Shown here: in pieces, positions 1 to 12,151 of the stretch
How positions within the stretch are numbered: the first letter of the stretch is position 1
Layout: every line of letters starts with the position of its first letter
Origin: Labia minor
Taxonomy: Eukaryota; Arthropoda; Insecta; Dermaptera; Spongiphoridae
Direction: 5' to 3'
Assembly: GCA_963082975.1 (NCBI GenBank)
Contig: OY720348.1
Location: 18,653,146-18,717,145 of the forward strand
Length of the DNA: 64,000 bases
Notes under the pieces: model-generated
Told to the model about the DNA's origin: nothing
The model's input: the letters and a program-made list of their open reading frames with translations, nothing else
Databases searched by the model: none
Program-made: the position numbers and the translations under genes

Positions 1-621
1 TGCGAAGGGTCTCTTCAAAATACACATTCATCGAAAGTGAAACGAATACCCTGCAACCTTGTATCAAACCACTAATAGTTAACCCCATCAGAGATAACTA
101 TCATAGTTGATCATCGGATTAGGTTGGAAGTTTAGCCCCACCACAAAAGAAATTGAATTAATATCAATTTCTTCTGTCCAGGTAGAGCCCGAGAACAAGA
201 AAGAAGAATTAATAACATTGAAGAAATAATATAATAAATAAAATAAAGAATTAAAGAAAAAAGAAATAATATATTATACGTAAAAAAATATAAATAATAA
301 AATATTATTAATGAGAGGAATCCACTAGTGCCGCGCAACACCTCAAGATTTAAAATTTGAATTATGAATATTTATACTCTTGAACCCACAATTTTATAAT
401 AATTTTAAAATTTATAATAAACTTTAACTAAATAAATAAAAAAAAAAATCTAATGAAATTCAATGCTCAGAGTTGCATTTTAATCCCAGATCACCCTTAG
501 TTTTTCCATAATTAAACTTAAAATCCTATTCCAAAAGCAACACGAATATCACGGATTTCCACTCCCCTCTTTGAGTTTTGGTTTTTTAAAAAGAATAAAA
601 AGGGAGTATAACCAAAAACTT
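1..621. other. AT-rich intergenic stretch
   Basis: No supportable gene was found. Reading frames on both strands are short and stop-rich. The longest open frame (132-341, minus) is a hydrophobic translation of AT-rich DNA without splice context. Confidence 0.5.
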
Positions 622-1200
622 ATACGAGGTCTGTTCAAAAGAATAGGTGATTTTTGAATTTTCTCGGGTTGTGTACATTCTATTATCGAAATTTTTTTTT
701 ATGTTGGTACACATATATTTCCCTTATGTTGACACTACCAGCCATTTTGGAATAGTAGTTTGTTTTTGACAACTGAAAAAGTTCGTCACTTTTTGTGTGT
801 TCTTGGATTTTTTACTTAAAAAAAAAGGAATACTACAAGAAAGTTATGCAACGTTTGCATGAAGAAATACGGCTCAAACGATCGAAATTGTGGAAAAACA
901 AATCATGGATTCTGGATCACGATAATGCACCAGCTCATTGACTGTTCGTGATTTTTTGGCCAAAAACAACACCCAAATCATGCCCCAACCACCGTATTTA
1001 CCAGATTTGGCTCCCTGCGACATTTTCCTATTCACAAAACTGAAGAGACCAATGAAAAAAAGCGTTTTGCTACAATTTATGAGATAAAGTCGGAATCGTA
1101 GAACGAGCTGATGGCCATACCGAAAAACGCATTTCAGAAGTGATTTGGCGATTGGAAGAAGCTCTGGCATAAGTGCATTATATCTAAGGGGAATTACTTT
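622..1200 (+). pseudogene. Decayed mariner transposase remnant
   Basis: The left edge (from about 622) reads ACGAGGTCTGTTCAAAAG, the typical outer sequence of one mariner subfamily. From about 845 to 1190 the plus strand carries a broken transposase C-terminal half. It includes a HDNAPAH block (second catalytic Asp), a frameshifted PDLAPCD-like block (third Asp) and a C-terminal piece near 1130-1205 that resembles the FEGDK-type tail. The pieces lie in different frames and contain stops, so this is a dead copy. No matching right terminal repeat is visible near 1250, and most of the N-terminal half is missing. It lies about 0.3 kb beyond the 3' end of the convergent MCM10 gene. Confidence 0.75.
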
Positions 1201-1532
1201 GAAGGGGACAAAATGGATATTGATAAATAAATAAATAATGTATATATATAAGAAAAAAAAATAAACTTTTCCAAAAGAATAAAAAATAAATAAAAATTAA
1301 TTTACCTATTAAATGTTATATTAATAAAATTGAAATAAAATTTATATATACTAAAGTGTGGATCTTCATACTAAATAGAAAAATTGAAGAAGAATTAAAG
1401 ATAAATGATAGGAAAATATTTAAAAAATATACCGATATAATTATAATAATTGATAATTGAATACAAGTATGATATTATAACAAATAAAAATATAATATAT
1501 ATAATAGTCTATTAAAATTATTTGAAAATTCA

Positions 1533-4500
1533 TTAAGCTTCATCAGGAACATTTAAATTGATATTATCATTTTTTACAGCTCCACCTATGTATTTCTCTT
1601 CTGCACCACGAATTGATAACTGAATATCCAATTTTTGAATATTTTCCTAAAATAAAGAATGAAAATTGTACAAGTGTAATTGATAAAATAAAAAATTTTT
1701 CATTATCTATTTGAAAAGAATAGTAAAAAGAAATAAAAATTACTTTGATCATAGAAGTTTTCTTCCAACTTGAATTCATACATCTCTTGCAAGACGTTAA
1801 AGGCATTATCTTCAAAGAGACTGTCCTATTACCACAAACAGTACATTGGAAAAATCTTTTAATAGCATCAAATACTTTTATATTATGGCGTTCTTCTTTG
1901 CAACGATCAGCTGAAGAAAAGGCTTCATATTTACACTAAAAATTAGTAATTTTTCTTTCATTATTTAAAGAATTGTTGGCTTTACTAATAGTTCTTGTAT
2001 TATTGTAGTAAATGTTATAATTCGTATTTTTTTTGTTTAACGGATATACTATAGAGCTTTTACAATTGGACATAAAACTTTAATTTATATTCTCTTTAAT
2101 TGGTTTGTATAGATAAAAATGTAGAAACAAAATTAAGCGTAACTGATAAAAAAAAAATAAAGATGAAATCAAATATTTCCCTTTCTTTCAAAAATAAATT
2201 TTCGTAATAAAATTAAATAATTTCAATTATCTTACTGTTAAACATTTAACTGCTTTGCAGGGCATTTGGAATACTGATAACATCTTCTCTTCAAGTAATT
2301 CCTTTTTCTCTAATTTTTGAAAATAATTTTCTTGAGCTTCTGCATCTTTTTTATCAATTAATTCAGTATTTTTTGAAGTTTTTTCCAACATTTTTTTAAA
2401 TTTTAAAATAAATTCCTCTTTCTCTTTTTCATTAATATTTGTATTATTAATTTTCTTCTCAATTTCTAATAAAATAAATCATAAGAACATTATATTTACA
2501 TCCTTTAATTTTTTTAAAATATTTTAATTTACTTGTCGGAGAAGAATCTCTTTTTCGTTTTTTTTCTGACGATTTTTTTATTGGTCCATTCCTTTTAACC
2601 CATTCTAGAGCTTTTAGCTATAAAAAACAAACTAATATAAATAATCTAAAAATAAAAAAAATAAATAGTTAAAATAATTATTGAATACATACTTTTGCTG
2701 AAGAGCTCCCATTATTTCTTGAAGGGATTACAACATCTATACTCATATCTTTGAATGTACCTAATTTAGGAACATTCGTATTTAATTTGGGTTCTTCTAA
2801 ACTATTTGTATTTCTTTAAAAAACAAAATGAATATGTTATATATATATGTTTATAATGGCCAGTTAATTAATGTATAAGGAAAATAAAATAAAAGGATGC
2901 ATTGTTTGTTTAAAAATTATGATTATTATTTTTCAATAATCATCAATAAATAAATGGTCTATATAAATCCTAATTATAATAATTAGGTCATATTTCTTTA
3001 AATGAGTTAAAACGATTTTACAGTAAAAAAAACATTTTTTTTTAATTATACATTATATTAATGCTGTCAAAAGTTGACCGTTTTATGATTTCCAATTAAT
3101 AATTAAAATTAATAGTTGAGAAGCGAATCATCTCAGTAATGACCCGCAAACATTTTTTGATACATCCCTCGATTGAGGTCTTGTATATAAAAAAAAAAGA
3201 AATATGTCGTTTATTTAAACATTTTATAAAAATTTTAATCGATATAAAATGTTTTTTACTTACAAATGAGGTTTAGATGATGTTTCAAGCAATTGTAATC
3301 TTTCATTGTTACTCTTAGTTACTTTAGATTGATTGAAATTCGTGGTTAAAGAATTTGGTTTATTTATAGAAGGCAGGACAGTTATTTTATTAGAGAGAGA
3401 TAAATTTTGTAATCTTTTACTATCCTTTGCTGGAATAGGTCTTGTTTGATTAAGTGCTGAGAAGCTTCGTCCACCATAAAAAACCTAAATTTAAAAATTT
3501 TAAGATACATATTAATTAAAAAATAACATTTAAATACTATATAATAAATCATTGTCTAGTTTACATACTTCATTTTTTCCTAAAACTTTTTTTTTTAAAT
3601 TATCTAAATGATTATCAAAAAATTTTGAATTGGAGTTTTTGGCATAATTTTTATATTCTTGCTGTAAATGATAAATACAATGGCTACCAGATTTTTTATT
3701 TACAAAATTGGAACATTGATTGCCATTTTTGTTCCTAAAATAAAATATTAATATTAATAAATCGATACTACATCCTGAAATGCAAATAATTAAAAAATAA
3801 GACTCCAGTAATTCAATTTATTAGCTAAATAAGTTCTTTATAAAAAAGTGAATTTAAGATAGTATAATTTTTAAAGTGGCAATTAATCCTAAAAATTGAT
3901 CTGTAACTATCATAAGGTTTATATCAGGGGTGTCTAAACTTCGGCCCAAACGCAAATTATGCAAAATATTTAAATTTTTCAATATGGTGGTTCTAAAAAA
4001 AAGGTAAAATGATATTTATGTGCGGCCGAGTAATTTTTTATTTTGCAATGTGGCCCTCGAATGGTCATAGTTTAGACACCCCTGGTTTATATATATTTCC
4101 TCACTTTATTTATATTAAGTATGTTGTTATAACTGAAGATCTTATAAAATCCAACTATGAATTAAATATAAGAGGCATATTTATTATTTATAAGCCTGGT
4201 ATGCTAATATTATAATGTATTCATTTAATAAAATAATTTACATAAACTTAAATAATGGCCTCGATTTTGTAAAAAGTTACATTGTAAATGATTATCTCAG
4301 AATGAAATAAATTTGAATTTTAAAAAAATCGTTCTTTTCGAAAAATGACTGAACCTTGGAAAAAAAGTCTATGATAGCTAGTAAATAATACCTGCTAAGA
4401 CATAAACCGAAATCACGAGATTCACCAAGAATAATAAGCCGTTCTGAATTATCAACAAAAAGAGTTGCTTCATCGGATTTATCCCTAAAAGATAAAATAC

Positions 4501-5345
4501 CAAAATGAATATATAATGTATTTTATTTGCTTTTCTTTGATATATATCTTCTATATACCTATTTTCAAATTTACTTGGATTAAGTATTGCGATGACTGAT
4601 CCAATTGAACACTTCCAATGTGCATTATGAGCTGCACGAAATAAAAATAAGGTAATAGTTTTTAAATTTCCTTTTAAATCACTTAATTTCCAAATAGAAA
4701 AATTATCTCCGTTTTTAGATTGTTTAATAGGTGATTTGGAAATAATTACTCCTGAAATTATCCAATCACTGCTCTTCTCTAAAGAAAGAAATGATTTAAT
4801 CTCATAGAAAGAAACAATCTTTTTCTCTTCAATTTTGCTTCGTATTATTTTTAAAGGAATTACAGGGTTCCTAAAAAGAAATAATTCAATTAATAATTAA
4901 ATATAAATATATATATATATATAATAAATTACTTGATATATATTCCAAATATTTCTTCATTTACTTCTTCTTTTGAAGATTTAAATGAATATTTTGGTAG
5001 CGGAAATGATGAATTAGAATTAGAAATTTCAGGTTTTTGATTGATAATATTTTTTATAGATTTCCCATATTCATTTAATTTACTTTCAAAAACATTCCGA
5101 TTATCTTCATCGTCAGATGAGTCAGTATCTCCTTTGTGGATTTCGCTATTATAAATTACTTTCTCTTTACTTTCAACAGGTTGTTGGAAATCTAAATCAA
5201 TTAATTTGTATGTTTGAGTTCTTGGATCCTCTACATTTTGCAATTCAGTCTTAGAATCAGATGAAATATTATCTTTTAATTCTTGTCCATAAATATTTTT
5301 ATTAAAAGTATATTTTGGCCTTTTAGGATTGTTTGATTCTGCCAT
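1533..5345 (-). CDS. MCM10: MCM10 replication factor, complete 10-exon gene
   Basis: MCM10 is a nuclear DNA-binding scaffold that helps activate the CMG helicase and recruits polymerase alpha at origins. The coding exons, all with GT..AG borders and consistent phase, are 5345-4933, 4870-4559, 4484-4392, 3734-3569, 3484-3264, 2813-2693, 2617-2533, 2465-2236, 1935-1744 and 1646-1533 (TAA). They total 648 aa, shorter than the vertebrate protein (about 870 aa). Exon 1 is a polar, acidic N-terminal region. Exons 2-3 are the OB fold (SDWIISGVI, FSIWKLSDL, LFLFRAAHNAHWK). Exons 3-4 give the internal CCCH zinc finger (LCLSRNKNGNQC, HCIYHLQQEYK). Exon 5 keeps the FYGGRS box. Exons 8-10 form the C-terminal zinc ribbon (KCLTC, then RFFQCTVCGNRTVSL, then SCKRC) and end in IRGAEEKYIGG. 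All zinc ligands are present, so the gene looks functional. The ATG at 5345 is the first in its exon. A hAT MITE sits in intron 3. Confidence 0.93.
3925..4084. mobile_element. hAT-type MITE in an MCM10 intron, with intact target duplication
   Basis: This is a 160-bp element with terminal inverted repeats CAGGGGTGTCTAAACT and AGTTTAGACACCCCTG. It is flanked on both sides by the 8-bp direct repeat GTTTATAT (3917-3924 and 4085-4092). An 8-bp duplication and a CAG..CTG terminus are the hallmarks of hAT elements. It has no coding capacity, so it must have been mobilised in trans. The perfect duplication suggests a fairly recent insertion. It lies between MCM10 exons 3 and 4, clear of both splice sites. 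Confidence 0.9.
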
Positions 5346-6047
5346 TCGTTAAATTCACAAAATAAATATTTATATATATTTATATTTATATAAATATAAA
5401 TTAAATATTGAAATGATATAATTTTTCCCGATTTATTAAATTTAAAATTATAATTATGTTTAATTCTATATATATATATTAAATGTAAAATAATAATATA
5501 TTCAAATTTATAAATTAAAGGATATTTAGAATGCTTTATTATTAAAATGAACAAAAATATAAGAAAACAAATTTAATTAAAAATAAAAAATAAAAACTGA
5601 ATAGGGATTAAGGTTAAAAACTAAAATACAAAATATTGAATGGTTTGGCGCCAATTTAAGGAAATAACATGAATTTATCAATATTAAAATTAATAGTTAA
5701 ATAAACAAACATGTTGAAAATAAATAAAATATTTAAATATTAATTTTCTTTTATTTCTTTATATAAAATAGAAAAGATTATTTTTTTTTTAATTTTATCT
5801 TTTATATTTATTTGTATAGATAAATATTTGACGAAAGATGAAATTATATACTAATATAAGAATAACAAAAGTTAAATATATCTAATAAATTTATTATTTC
5901 AAATATTTATTTTAATTAAGAGTTATATTAATCATCAGAATGTTATTAATAATTACTAAATAAATTTTCAAAATAAATTAAAAATCTTTGAAACGTATCA
6001 TAAAAAAATGAATTGTAGCAAGAGAATGCTGTACTTAGCAGTAAATG
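5346..6047. other. AT-rich region upstream of MCM10
   Basis: No further gene is seen. The region must contain the MCM10 5' UTR and promoter. No TATA box can be singled out because almost everything here is A/T. The palindrome TTTGGCGCCAA near 5643 contains TTTGGCGC, which resembles an E2F site; such sites are common at replication genes. That role is an inference. Confidence 0.35.
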
Positions 6048-6055
6048 TTTTAATG

Positions 6056-6334
6056 CAGTGGTTTCCAACCTTTCTGTACAGGCGCTCCCCTTTTTTTAAA
6101 AAAAGATTCTTGCCCTCCCCCCTTAATTTCTGACCATTTTTTTTAACCATATTGAAAAAAAATTAAAAAAATAAATCGAAAATGTTCAAAAGTTTGGCCA
6201 CAAAATCATCTTACATTTTTTTTAGAACCATATTAAAAAAGATTGAAAAAAAATCGAAAATTTTCAAGTTTGCGGGCACTGGAAATTGGTTCTAATACCT
6301 TCGCGCCCCCCTTTCAACAGGTTGGAAAACGCTG
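6056..6334. mobile_element. hAT-type MITE
   Basis: The element is 279 bp and has imperfect terminal repeats, CAGTGGTTTCCAACC and GGTTGGAAAACGCTG. The 8-bp direct duplication TTTTAATG flanks it at 6048-6055 and 6335-6342. The interior contains two parallel copies of a TTGAAAAAAAAT-like motif and a GCCCCCC tract. The open frame at 6286-6570 only crosses its right end and is not a gene. Confidence 0.85.
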
Positions 6335-6342
6335 TTTTAATG

Positions 6343-7340
6343 TGTAAAGTGTATCTTATCACAATGTATCATTACTTTGTTTTGCAGAATTTTGTAAAAC
6401 ATTTGTTAATTTTAACAATAAAAAAATGCGACAAATACTTTAGAGAATTTTGTTTTTTTGTTTTTTTTGTTCAAGTAAAGCACTGGTTCACAGTGATTCC
6501 CAAACTGATTTGCCTATGGCATTTGCCCTATTGCCTACTGCTCCCTAGTGCTTTCTTTTATAAATTTTAATAGTAATTAGAAAAATATTTGTAAAATATA
6601 GTAAAGAAAGGTGTAAATTAGAAACATTGATGTTTAAATTTATTTATTAATCTCAGAATAGAAAGATAATATGTACAATTTTAACCAAATGTGGTCATCA
6701 AATATCTAATTTTTTTCGCGTTTATTAGCAATTTCAATCTTTTATCTCGAACATTAATCCTCTAAATAAGTTTCAATATATGAAAATATATAAAACTGTA
6801 AAATAATAGATTAATTTTTAGATTGTTATCAAAATTTTATTGAATCTAAATATTTTTATAATCATTAATACAGTTTTCTTTTACCTGGTTCATTTATTTG
6901 ATCCATAATATTCTATATTCTATATTTGCAATCTTTTATTTATTTTTAATATATCTATTAATTTCCAATTAGATTAATTATTTCTTCTTATATAGATTAA
7001 TTATTGATCATTGAGTTTGTGCTAATGGTAACTAAATTATGTATTAAATAATTTTAATACATCTTTCTATATATGTTTACAATAATAAACCGATATTGAG
7101 TGCAACGTTCTCTAAATACTAGATTATATTAATTTTATTTTAAGAGAAAAAGAATAAAAAATTATTTATTTAATATTAAAAAAATATATATATTATCTAT
7201 TTATCAAGTGAATTTTATTGAAATGAAGATGTTAAAGAATTTCTTATAGAAATATTGATTTATTTATTATTTAATGGTGAATCCTATTCATTTTTGAAAG
7301 AACAAAGCAATGCAAAAGAATAAGTTTATATTTTTTTGTA
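6343..7340. other. AT-rich intergenic stretch
   Basis: No gene, RNA or clear repeat was recognised. Short stop-rich frames and homopolymer A/T tracts dominate. Confidence 0.4.
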
Positions 7341-7359
7341 ACTAAGTCTGTGAGAAATT

Positions 7360-7740
7360 AGAAGCGATGGAGCCATTTACCGGTGAATACCGCAAGTTTT
7401 ATGTTCGACCAGAACAATAATTCCATCGTTACCGCACAGCAGCGCTTTAAATCGTGCACATTTTCAAATTCAAGGTACGTCTCACATAACTATCATTCGA
7501 AAACGGATTACAATATTCCAATTCACAATCCATCAATCGTTTAAACTTCTAATATTGGCCGTCCATAAAGAAAAGGTGTATAAAAAGAGGTTGACTAACT
7601 TGGAAGAGAATATCACAACAGAAATTGCATTCATATATCAATCATTATGTCATCAAGTATTAAAAAATCTCCACTCAATATTATAGGAGCGTAATGGAAG
7701 ATATCTATATATTAATTTATAAAATAATTTTTCTTCGTTG
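7360..7740 (+). pseudogene. Transposase N-terminal remnant (helix-turn-helix type)
   Basis: The plus strand reads EPFTGEYRKFYVRPEQ followed by fragments such as FHRYRTAAL and, after frameshifts, FENGLQYSN. This resembles the N-terminal helix-turn-helix (DUF4817-like) of Tc1/mariner-related transposases, which usually opens with FTGEQRAF and a SVTAAQRAFR-like helix. Several stops interrupt it. The remaining sequence to about 7740 may be the eroded 3' end. Family placement is by eye only. Confidence 0.45.
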
Positions 7741-7921
7741 TGAAATAAACGATTAATATTTTCAAAAAACTTTTTATTTTTAATTCATTTCCATTTCAAG
7801 CAGCACTAATCCTTTCTTATATTTTTTCGTCCTTTATTGATAAAGAAAGTACTTAAACAAATTATTTATTTTAACTATATATAGTTTTTGAATATTTAGA
7901 TTTATCTATATTGGTCTAGAA

Positions 7922-8231
7922 CAGTGATTCCTAAAGTGGGAGCTAACGCCCCCTCGTGGGTGCTGCAGCAATCCAGTGGGACGGTGATGACCACAGGTAC
8001 ATTTAGGGAAAAATACTTGTATATTACTTTTCTATTCTGAGTTCAATAAATAGATACATAACTTCAATATTTCTAATTTACACCTTTATTTATAATATGC
8101 GAATAGGTACATTTATCTTTCTGTTTAATTGTTTTTAAAATTTAAAAAAAGTTAATTTTCAGGGGGGGGGGGGTTGAGTAAATTTTTTTCTGGAAAGGGG
8201 ACGCTTGACCATATAGGATTGAAAACCACTG
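7922..8231. mobile_element. hAT-type MITE
   Basis: This is a 310-bp element starting CAGTGATTCCTAAAGT and ending GATTGAAAACCACTG. It is flanked by the perfect 8-bp duplication GTCTAGAA (7914-7921 and 8232-8239). An 11-G run lies near 8162. It shares the CAGTG terminus with the elements at 6056, 22058, 22294 and 24301 but has a different interior. Confidence 0.88.
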
Positions 8232-8239
8232 GTCTAGAA

Positions 8240-9510
8240 AAAGCAAGGAAGAAATATTAATATTTTCGTTAATATAAATTATATACTTGATAAAACTATT
8301 TTACAACAAATAATAAATATATTTATATAAAATTTGATTTTTTATCATTAATTAATATATTATACACTTATACTTAACAATTTTTAATACTTTTTAATAT
8401 GTCAACATCTCCTTGTATCAAATTAGTAATTAAATATTATGTTAAAATTGAGAATAAAATATTATGTAATCTTTCAATACTCTAATGGATTTTAATAAAA
8501 AGAATAAATAATTAAAGAGATAAGAAAGAAAGAAAAGTAAGTTCATCTATAATTAGGGTTTCCATTTATGATATGCAAGGATACCCGACACTGGTAATTT
8601 TATGACTGAGAACGCAGGTATGTATTATTGGAGGCAGAAATACAAATTTGAAAAGTTCCATTAGAATTATATAATAAATACTTAAATTTTGCAAAAAAAT
8701 ATATAAATAAAACAATAGAAATTAATTGATTATTTTGGTCTTGCGATACTAATTTTACTTTTTATAAAGATCTTTGCTCTATTACAAACAAATAAAATTC
8801 GAAGGTGGTCACTTTGATTAAAAAATTGGATTATTTAAATATTAAATTATGACAGTCCCGTATTTCGGAACATATATCCTGTTTATCTAATTTCATCTAA
8901 AATTCTTTATCTAATATTTCTAACATGAATTCATTGATAAATTACAACAATAATTTTCATTTTTATTTTTCATTTCATATATTTGATATGAGTGAAGAAA
9001 AAAAATCAAAATTTGTGTATAATAAATTAAGATGAAAAACATATTTTAATAAAAATATAAAATTTTAATTTATTTAATAACATTACATTTGTATAGTTAT
9101 ATAGAATATATAATAAATTTATATAATTAATAAAACAAATTATATTTTAATTATGGTTGAGAATCCTTTTCTAACATAACCTATCTGTCAAAATACCAAA
9201 TGTTAAAAAATAAAATTGATTTTTTTGAGAAATAATAATCAATTACACTTTTTTAAAAGAATCCATTATTTTCATTTAATATTAATTAATTTGAACATTT
9301 ATGAATTGATTTTTAAGTTATAGTTTATAAAAATTAAATAATACTGCGTGAAAAATTGTTGGATGAAAGAATGGACCTTTCCCTTAAATTAATTTTTATA
9401 ATTATAAGATTAAAGCCATCATATTTAGTTTTTTTTACCATCCAGATCTAAACTCATTTTAGATCATTTCTGAATTATTTACAATAGAAAATTATTTAAA
9501 TCTTCTATTT
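8240..9510. other. AT-rich intergenic stretch
   Basis: Nothing coding was recognised. The DNA is A/T homopolymer-rich with stops in all frames. Confidence 0.4.
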
Positions 9511-9517
9511 TAAACTT

Positions 9518-9586
9518 GTAGGGTTAGAACCCCTAAAACTTGAAGTTCAACAGATCAAGACTAAACCACTAATCTACGATTCGGAT
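9518..9586 (-). pseudogene. tRNA-like sequence (tRNA pseudogene or SINE head)
   Basis: On the minus strand there is an A-box-like TAGATTAGTGG and, about 33 bases further on, a B-box-like GGTTCTAACCC. The T arm folds perfectly (TAGGG, 7-base loop, CCCTA). An anticodon stem CTTGA/TCAAG can form, but its loop would be about 11 bases instead of 7. The 5' end GATCCGA has no matching acceptor strand. This makes a decayed tRNA or the head of a tRNA-derived SINE more likely than a working tRNA. Confidence 0.35.
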
Positions 9587-10221
9587 CTTTATTTCCCTTT
9601 AATAATATCTAAAACAATTATAAATTAATATCTATATATAAATTTTAATATCGAAAATAATTATATAATAATATATATATATCTGGAGAAGTTAATAAGA
9701 CAATTAATTAGTAATAATTACAACTTAGATAATTGTAAAATAATTGAATTGAAATTATAATTATTATGTTTAAATTTATTAAAGATAACTGTACATTCAT
9801 CCTCTTGTCATTTACTTGTTTTAAAGGATGGTCTGTGTTTTAATCAGTTTTAATATGGTTTTAATCCAGGGAGGTAGGGAGTGACACTAACGCTTGTTTT
9901 AAGGAGTGGGGGGATGGCTTCAAAATAGTGGGGAGAAATTATTGTCAGCCATATTGTGTGGGGCAAAACATTGAATTTTACATAAGACATAATACATTTT
10001 TGTTTCAAATTTTCTCGTATGTTTGAAAGTTTTTCTTAGTTGTTTCTTCTTTATTTTATAGTTTAGTTAATATATTTAATAATTAGAAATAGTTTTTAAT
10101 AATTTAATTTGTATTTAATATTAAATTATTTTTTATTAGATTCTAAGACCAGGTTAGGTTCAGACCTGGGTTTAGGTTATAGATAGTTGTTATTTTATTT
10201 TTGTTTTTAAAAATAATTATC

Positions 10222-10680
10222 ATGGCATGTTCTGCATATGGATGCACGAACTGACGTGGAAATAAAAGTAAAAGACAGCAAGGTGAATAAGAATCTGGAA
10301 AAAAAATTTCTTTCCACATGTATGTATTTTGAATTTCTTTGATTAAATTTCAAAACCGTATATATAAAATTTTCTTAATTATAACAAATTCTGGTAGTAC
10401 CTCAATATCTCTTGGCTAAATAAAAAATTGATGAATAGAATAGAAATTTTGAATATTTCACATCTTTCAGATTTCCAAAAGATTGCAATTTAAGGAAGAA
10501 ATGGATAGACGCCGTCCGGAGGAAAGATTGGAAGCCAATAGAATATTATTTCCTATGCTCAGATCATTTTGATGAAAAGTGTTTTGATAGAACGTCGCTA
10601 GTATATGTTCGATTAAAAGAAAATGCCATTCGTACAATATTCAAAGGATTCAAAATTCTAGAGTCGGTCTGCTGCTTTCA
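10222..10680 (+). pseudogene. THAP domain fragment, two exons, interrupted
   Basis: Exon 1 begins at ATG 10222 (MACSAYGCTN) and then meets an in-frame TGA. Exon 2 follows a TTTCAG acceptor and runs from 10471: FPKDCNLRKKWIDAV, then YYFLCSDHFDEKCF and a C-terminal NAIRTIF block. Together they show the C2CH zinc ligands of a THAP domain (C-x4-C ... C-x2-H) and the AVPTIF-like motif. THAP domains bind DNA and form the N-terminus of P-element transposases. The early stop and the absence of a catalytic domain nearby mark it as non-functional. A mirror copy of exon 1 lies in the right arm near 11750-11805. Confidence 0.75.
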
Positions 10681-11180
10681 GCATAATGTATAACAATTTA
10701 TTTATATTAATACTTTTTGTAAATAAAAAAATACATTAATAAATATATTTTTTGTTTATATTTTATTTTTTGTAATCTTTTTTCCATTAAACTAATGATA
10801 ATTTCTTTTTTTAATTGACTAATCATCAGCATTATAAAGAGAATGATTGCCGAAACATTTAATTTTTTTTATACATATATGCATATCAAAACGGCCTGCA
10901 GTTGAAATAAAATAAAATTTAAAGAGTTTTCTTCATGAGAAAATTTTTGCTCACATAATTTTCCACAAAAAAGACCCGAAATTTGATAATATATTAACAT
11001 TAAGATTAATGGAAAATATAATGTTTTGCCCCACACATCTTAATGTTAATATTTCATCAAATTTCGGACCTTTTTTGTATATTTAAATATATTTATTAAT
11101 GTATTTTTTTAATTACAAAAATTATTAATTTAAATAAATTGTTATACATTATGCTGAAAAACAGACCGGCTCTAGGATTT
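10668..11180. repeat. Nested inverted repeat inside the THAP foldback
   Basis: About 100 bases at 10668-10765 (containing GCATAATGTATAACAATTTA and a poly-A-rich stretch) recur in reverse complement at 11078-11180. A second small pair around the spacer (ACATTAAGAT near 10997 and ATCTTAATGT near 11037) also pairs. The structure could fold as a hairpin within a hairpin. Confidence 0.7.
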
Positions 11181-12151
11181 TTGCGCCCCTATGCAGAACA
11201 GTAATTGAAACCATACAACCAGAGGCGAATATAGTTTTTTTTGGGAGGGGGGGGGGGGGCTAAACTCCAAAATTTTTCTTCGGAAAATATTTTTTTAAAG
11301 AAAAGAAACTTAACTTTTTGCCGCACTTCAAAAAATTTTTTTGCTGAACCTTACCTTAGTTTTCTGCATTCGTTCAAAAATTGGAAATTTTCAAATAATG
11401 CCAGAATAAATCTTATGAATTTGTACGCCGAAGGCGAGCAAGGGGGTTCAGGGGGTTAAATATCGCGTAAATTATTGCGACCTTATACGGAAGCGCCCCG
11501 AATCGACGCATCCAGTGTATAGATCAGTATGGATGGTCTGTGATCCAGTGCTTACACCTTACACGTAGAGCTGCCCTGCTGAAAAGAAATCACTTAATTT
11601 TAAAATTATGTGGGGGTAACAAAGCAAAAGTCGTGATTTTTTAGATTAATATGTTTTTTTAATAAATATTATATATACCGTTTTGAAATTCAAAATACAT
11701 ACATGTGGAAAGAAATTTTTTTTCCAGATTCTTATTCACCTTGCTGTCTTTTACTTTTATTTCCACGTCAGTTCGTGCATCCATATGCAGAACATGCCAT
11801 GATAATTATTTTTAAAAACAAAAATAAAATAACAACTATCTATAACCTAAACCCAGGTCTGAACCTAACCTGGTCTTAGAATCTAATAAAAAATAATTTA
11901 ATATTAAATACAAATTAAATTATTAAAAACTATTTCTAATTATTAAATATATTAACTAAACTATAAAATAAAGAAGAAAAAACTAAGAAAAACTTTCAAA
12001 CATACGAGAAAATTTGAAACAAAAATGTATTGTCTTATGTAAAATTCAATGTTTTGCCCCACACAATATGGCTGACAATAATTTCTCCCCACTATTTTGA
12101 AGCCATCCCCCACTCCTTAAAACAAGCGTTAGTGTCACTCCATACCTCCAT

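Larger units (their letters stand above)
9869..12151. mobile_element. Large foldback element with THAP-gene fragments (P-element-like)
   Basis: Two arms of roughly 470-500 bp, about 9870-10375 and 11680-12150, are near-perfect reverse complements. Both contain GTGACACTAACGCTTG, the block GATGGCTTCAAAATAG and TGGGGCAAAACATTG, and both carry the start of a THAP domain. The central 1.3 kb holds a second THAP exon (plus strand), a nested pair of inverted repeats (10668-10765 with 11078-11180) and a G-rich low-complexity patch at 11240-11260. Long arms including the start of a THAP gene suggest a non-autonomous P-like or other THAP-encoding DNA transposon. The target duplication was not resolved. 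Confidence 0.7.

Noticed and set aside
5276..5554. 92-aa hydrophobic minus-strand frame
   Set aside because: It is a different frame overlapping MCM10 exon 1 and AT-rich upstream DNA.
11241..11459. 72-aa frame starting MGGGGGAK
   Set aside because: The frame starts in a poly-G tract within the foldback element and shows no domain.
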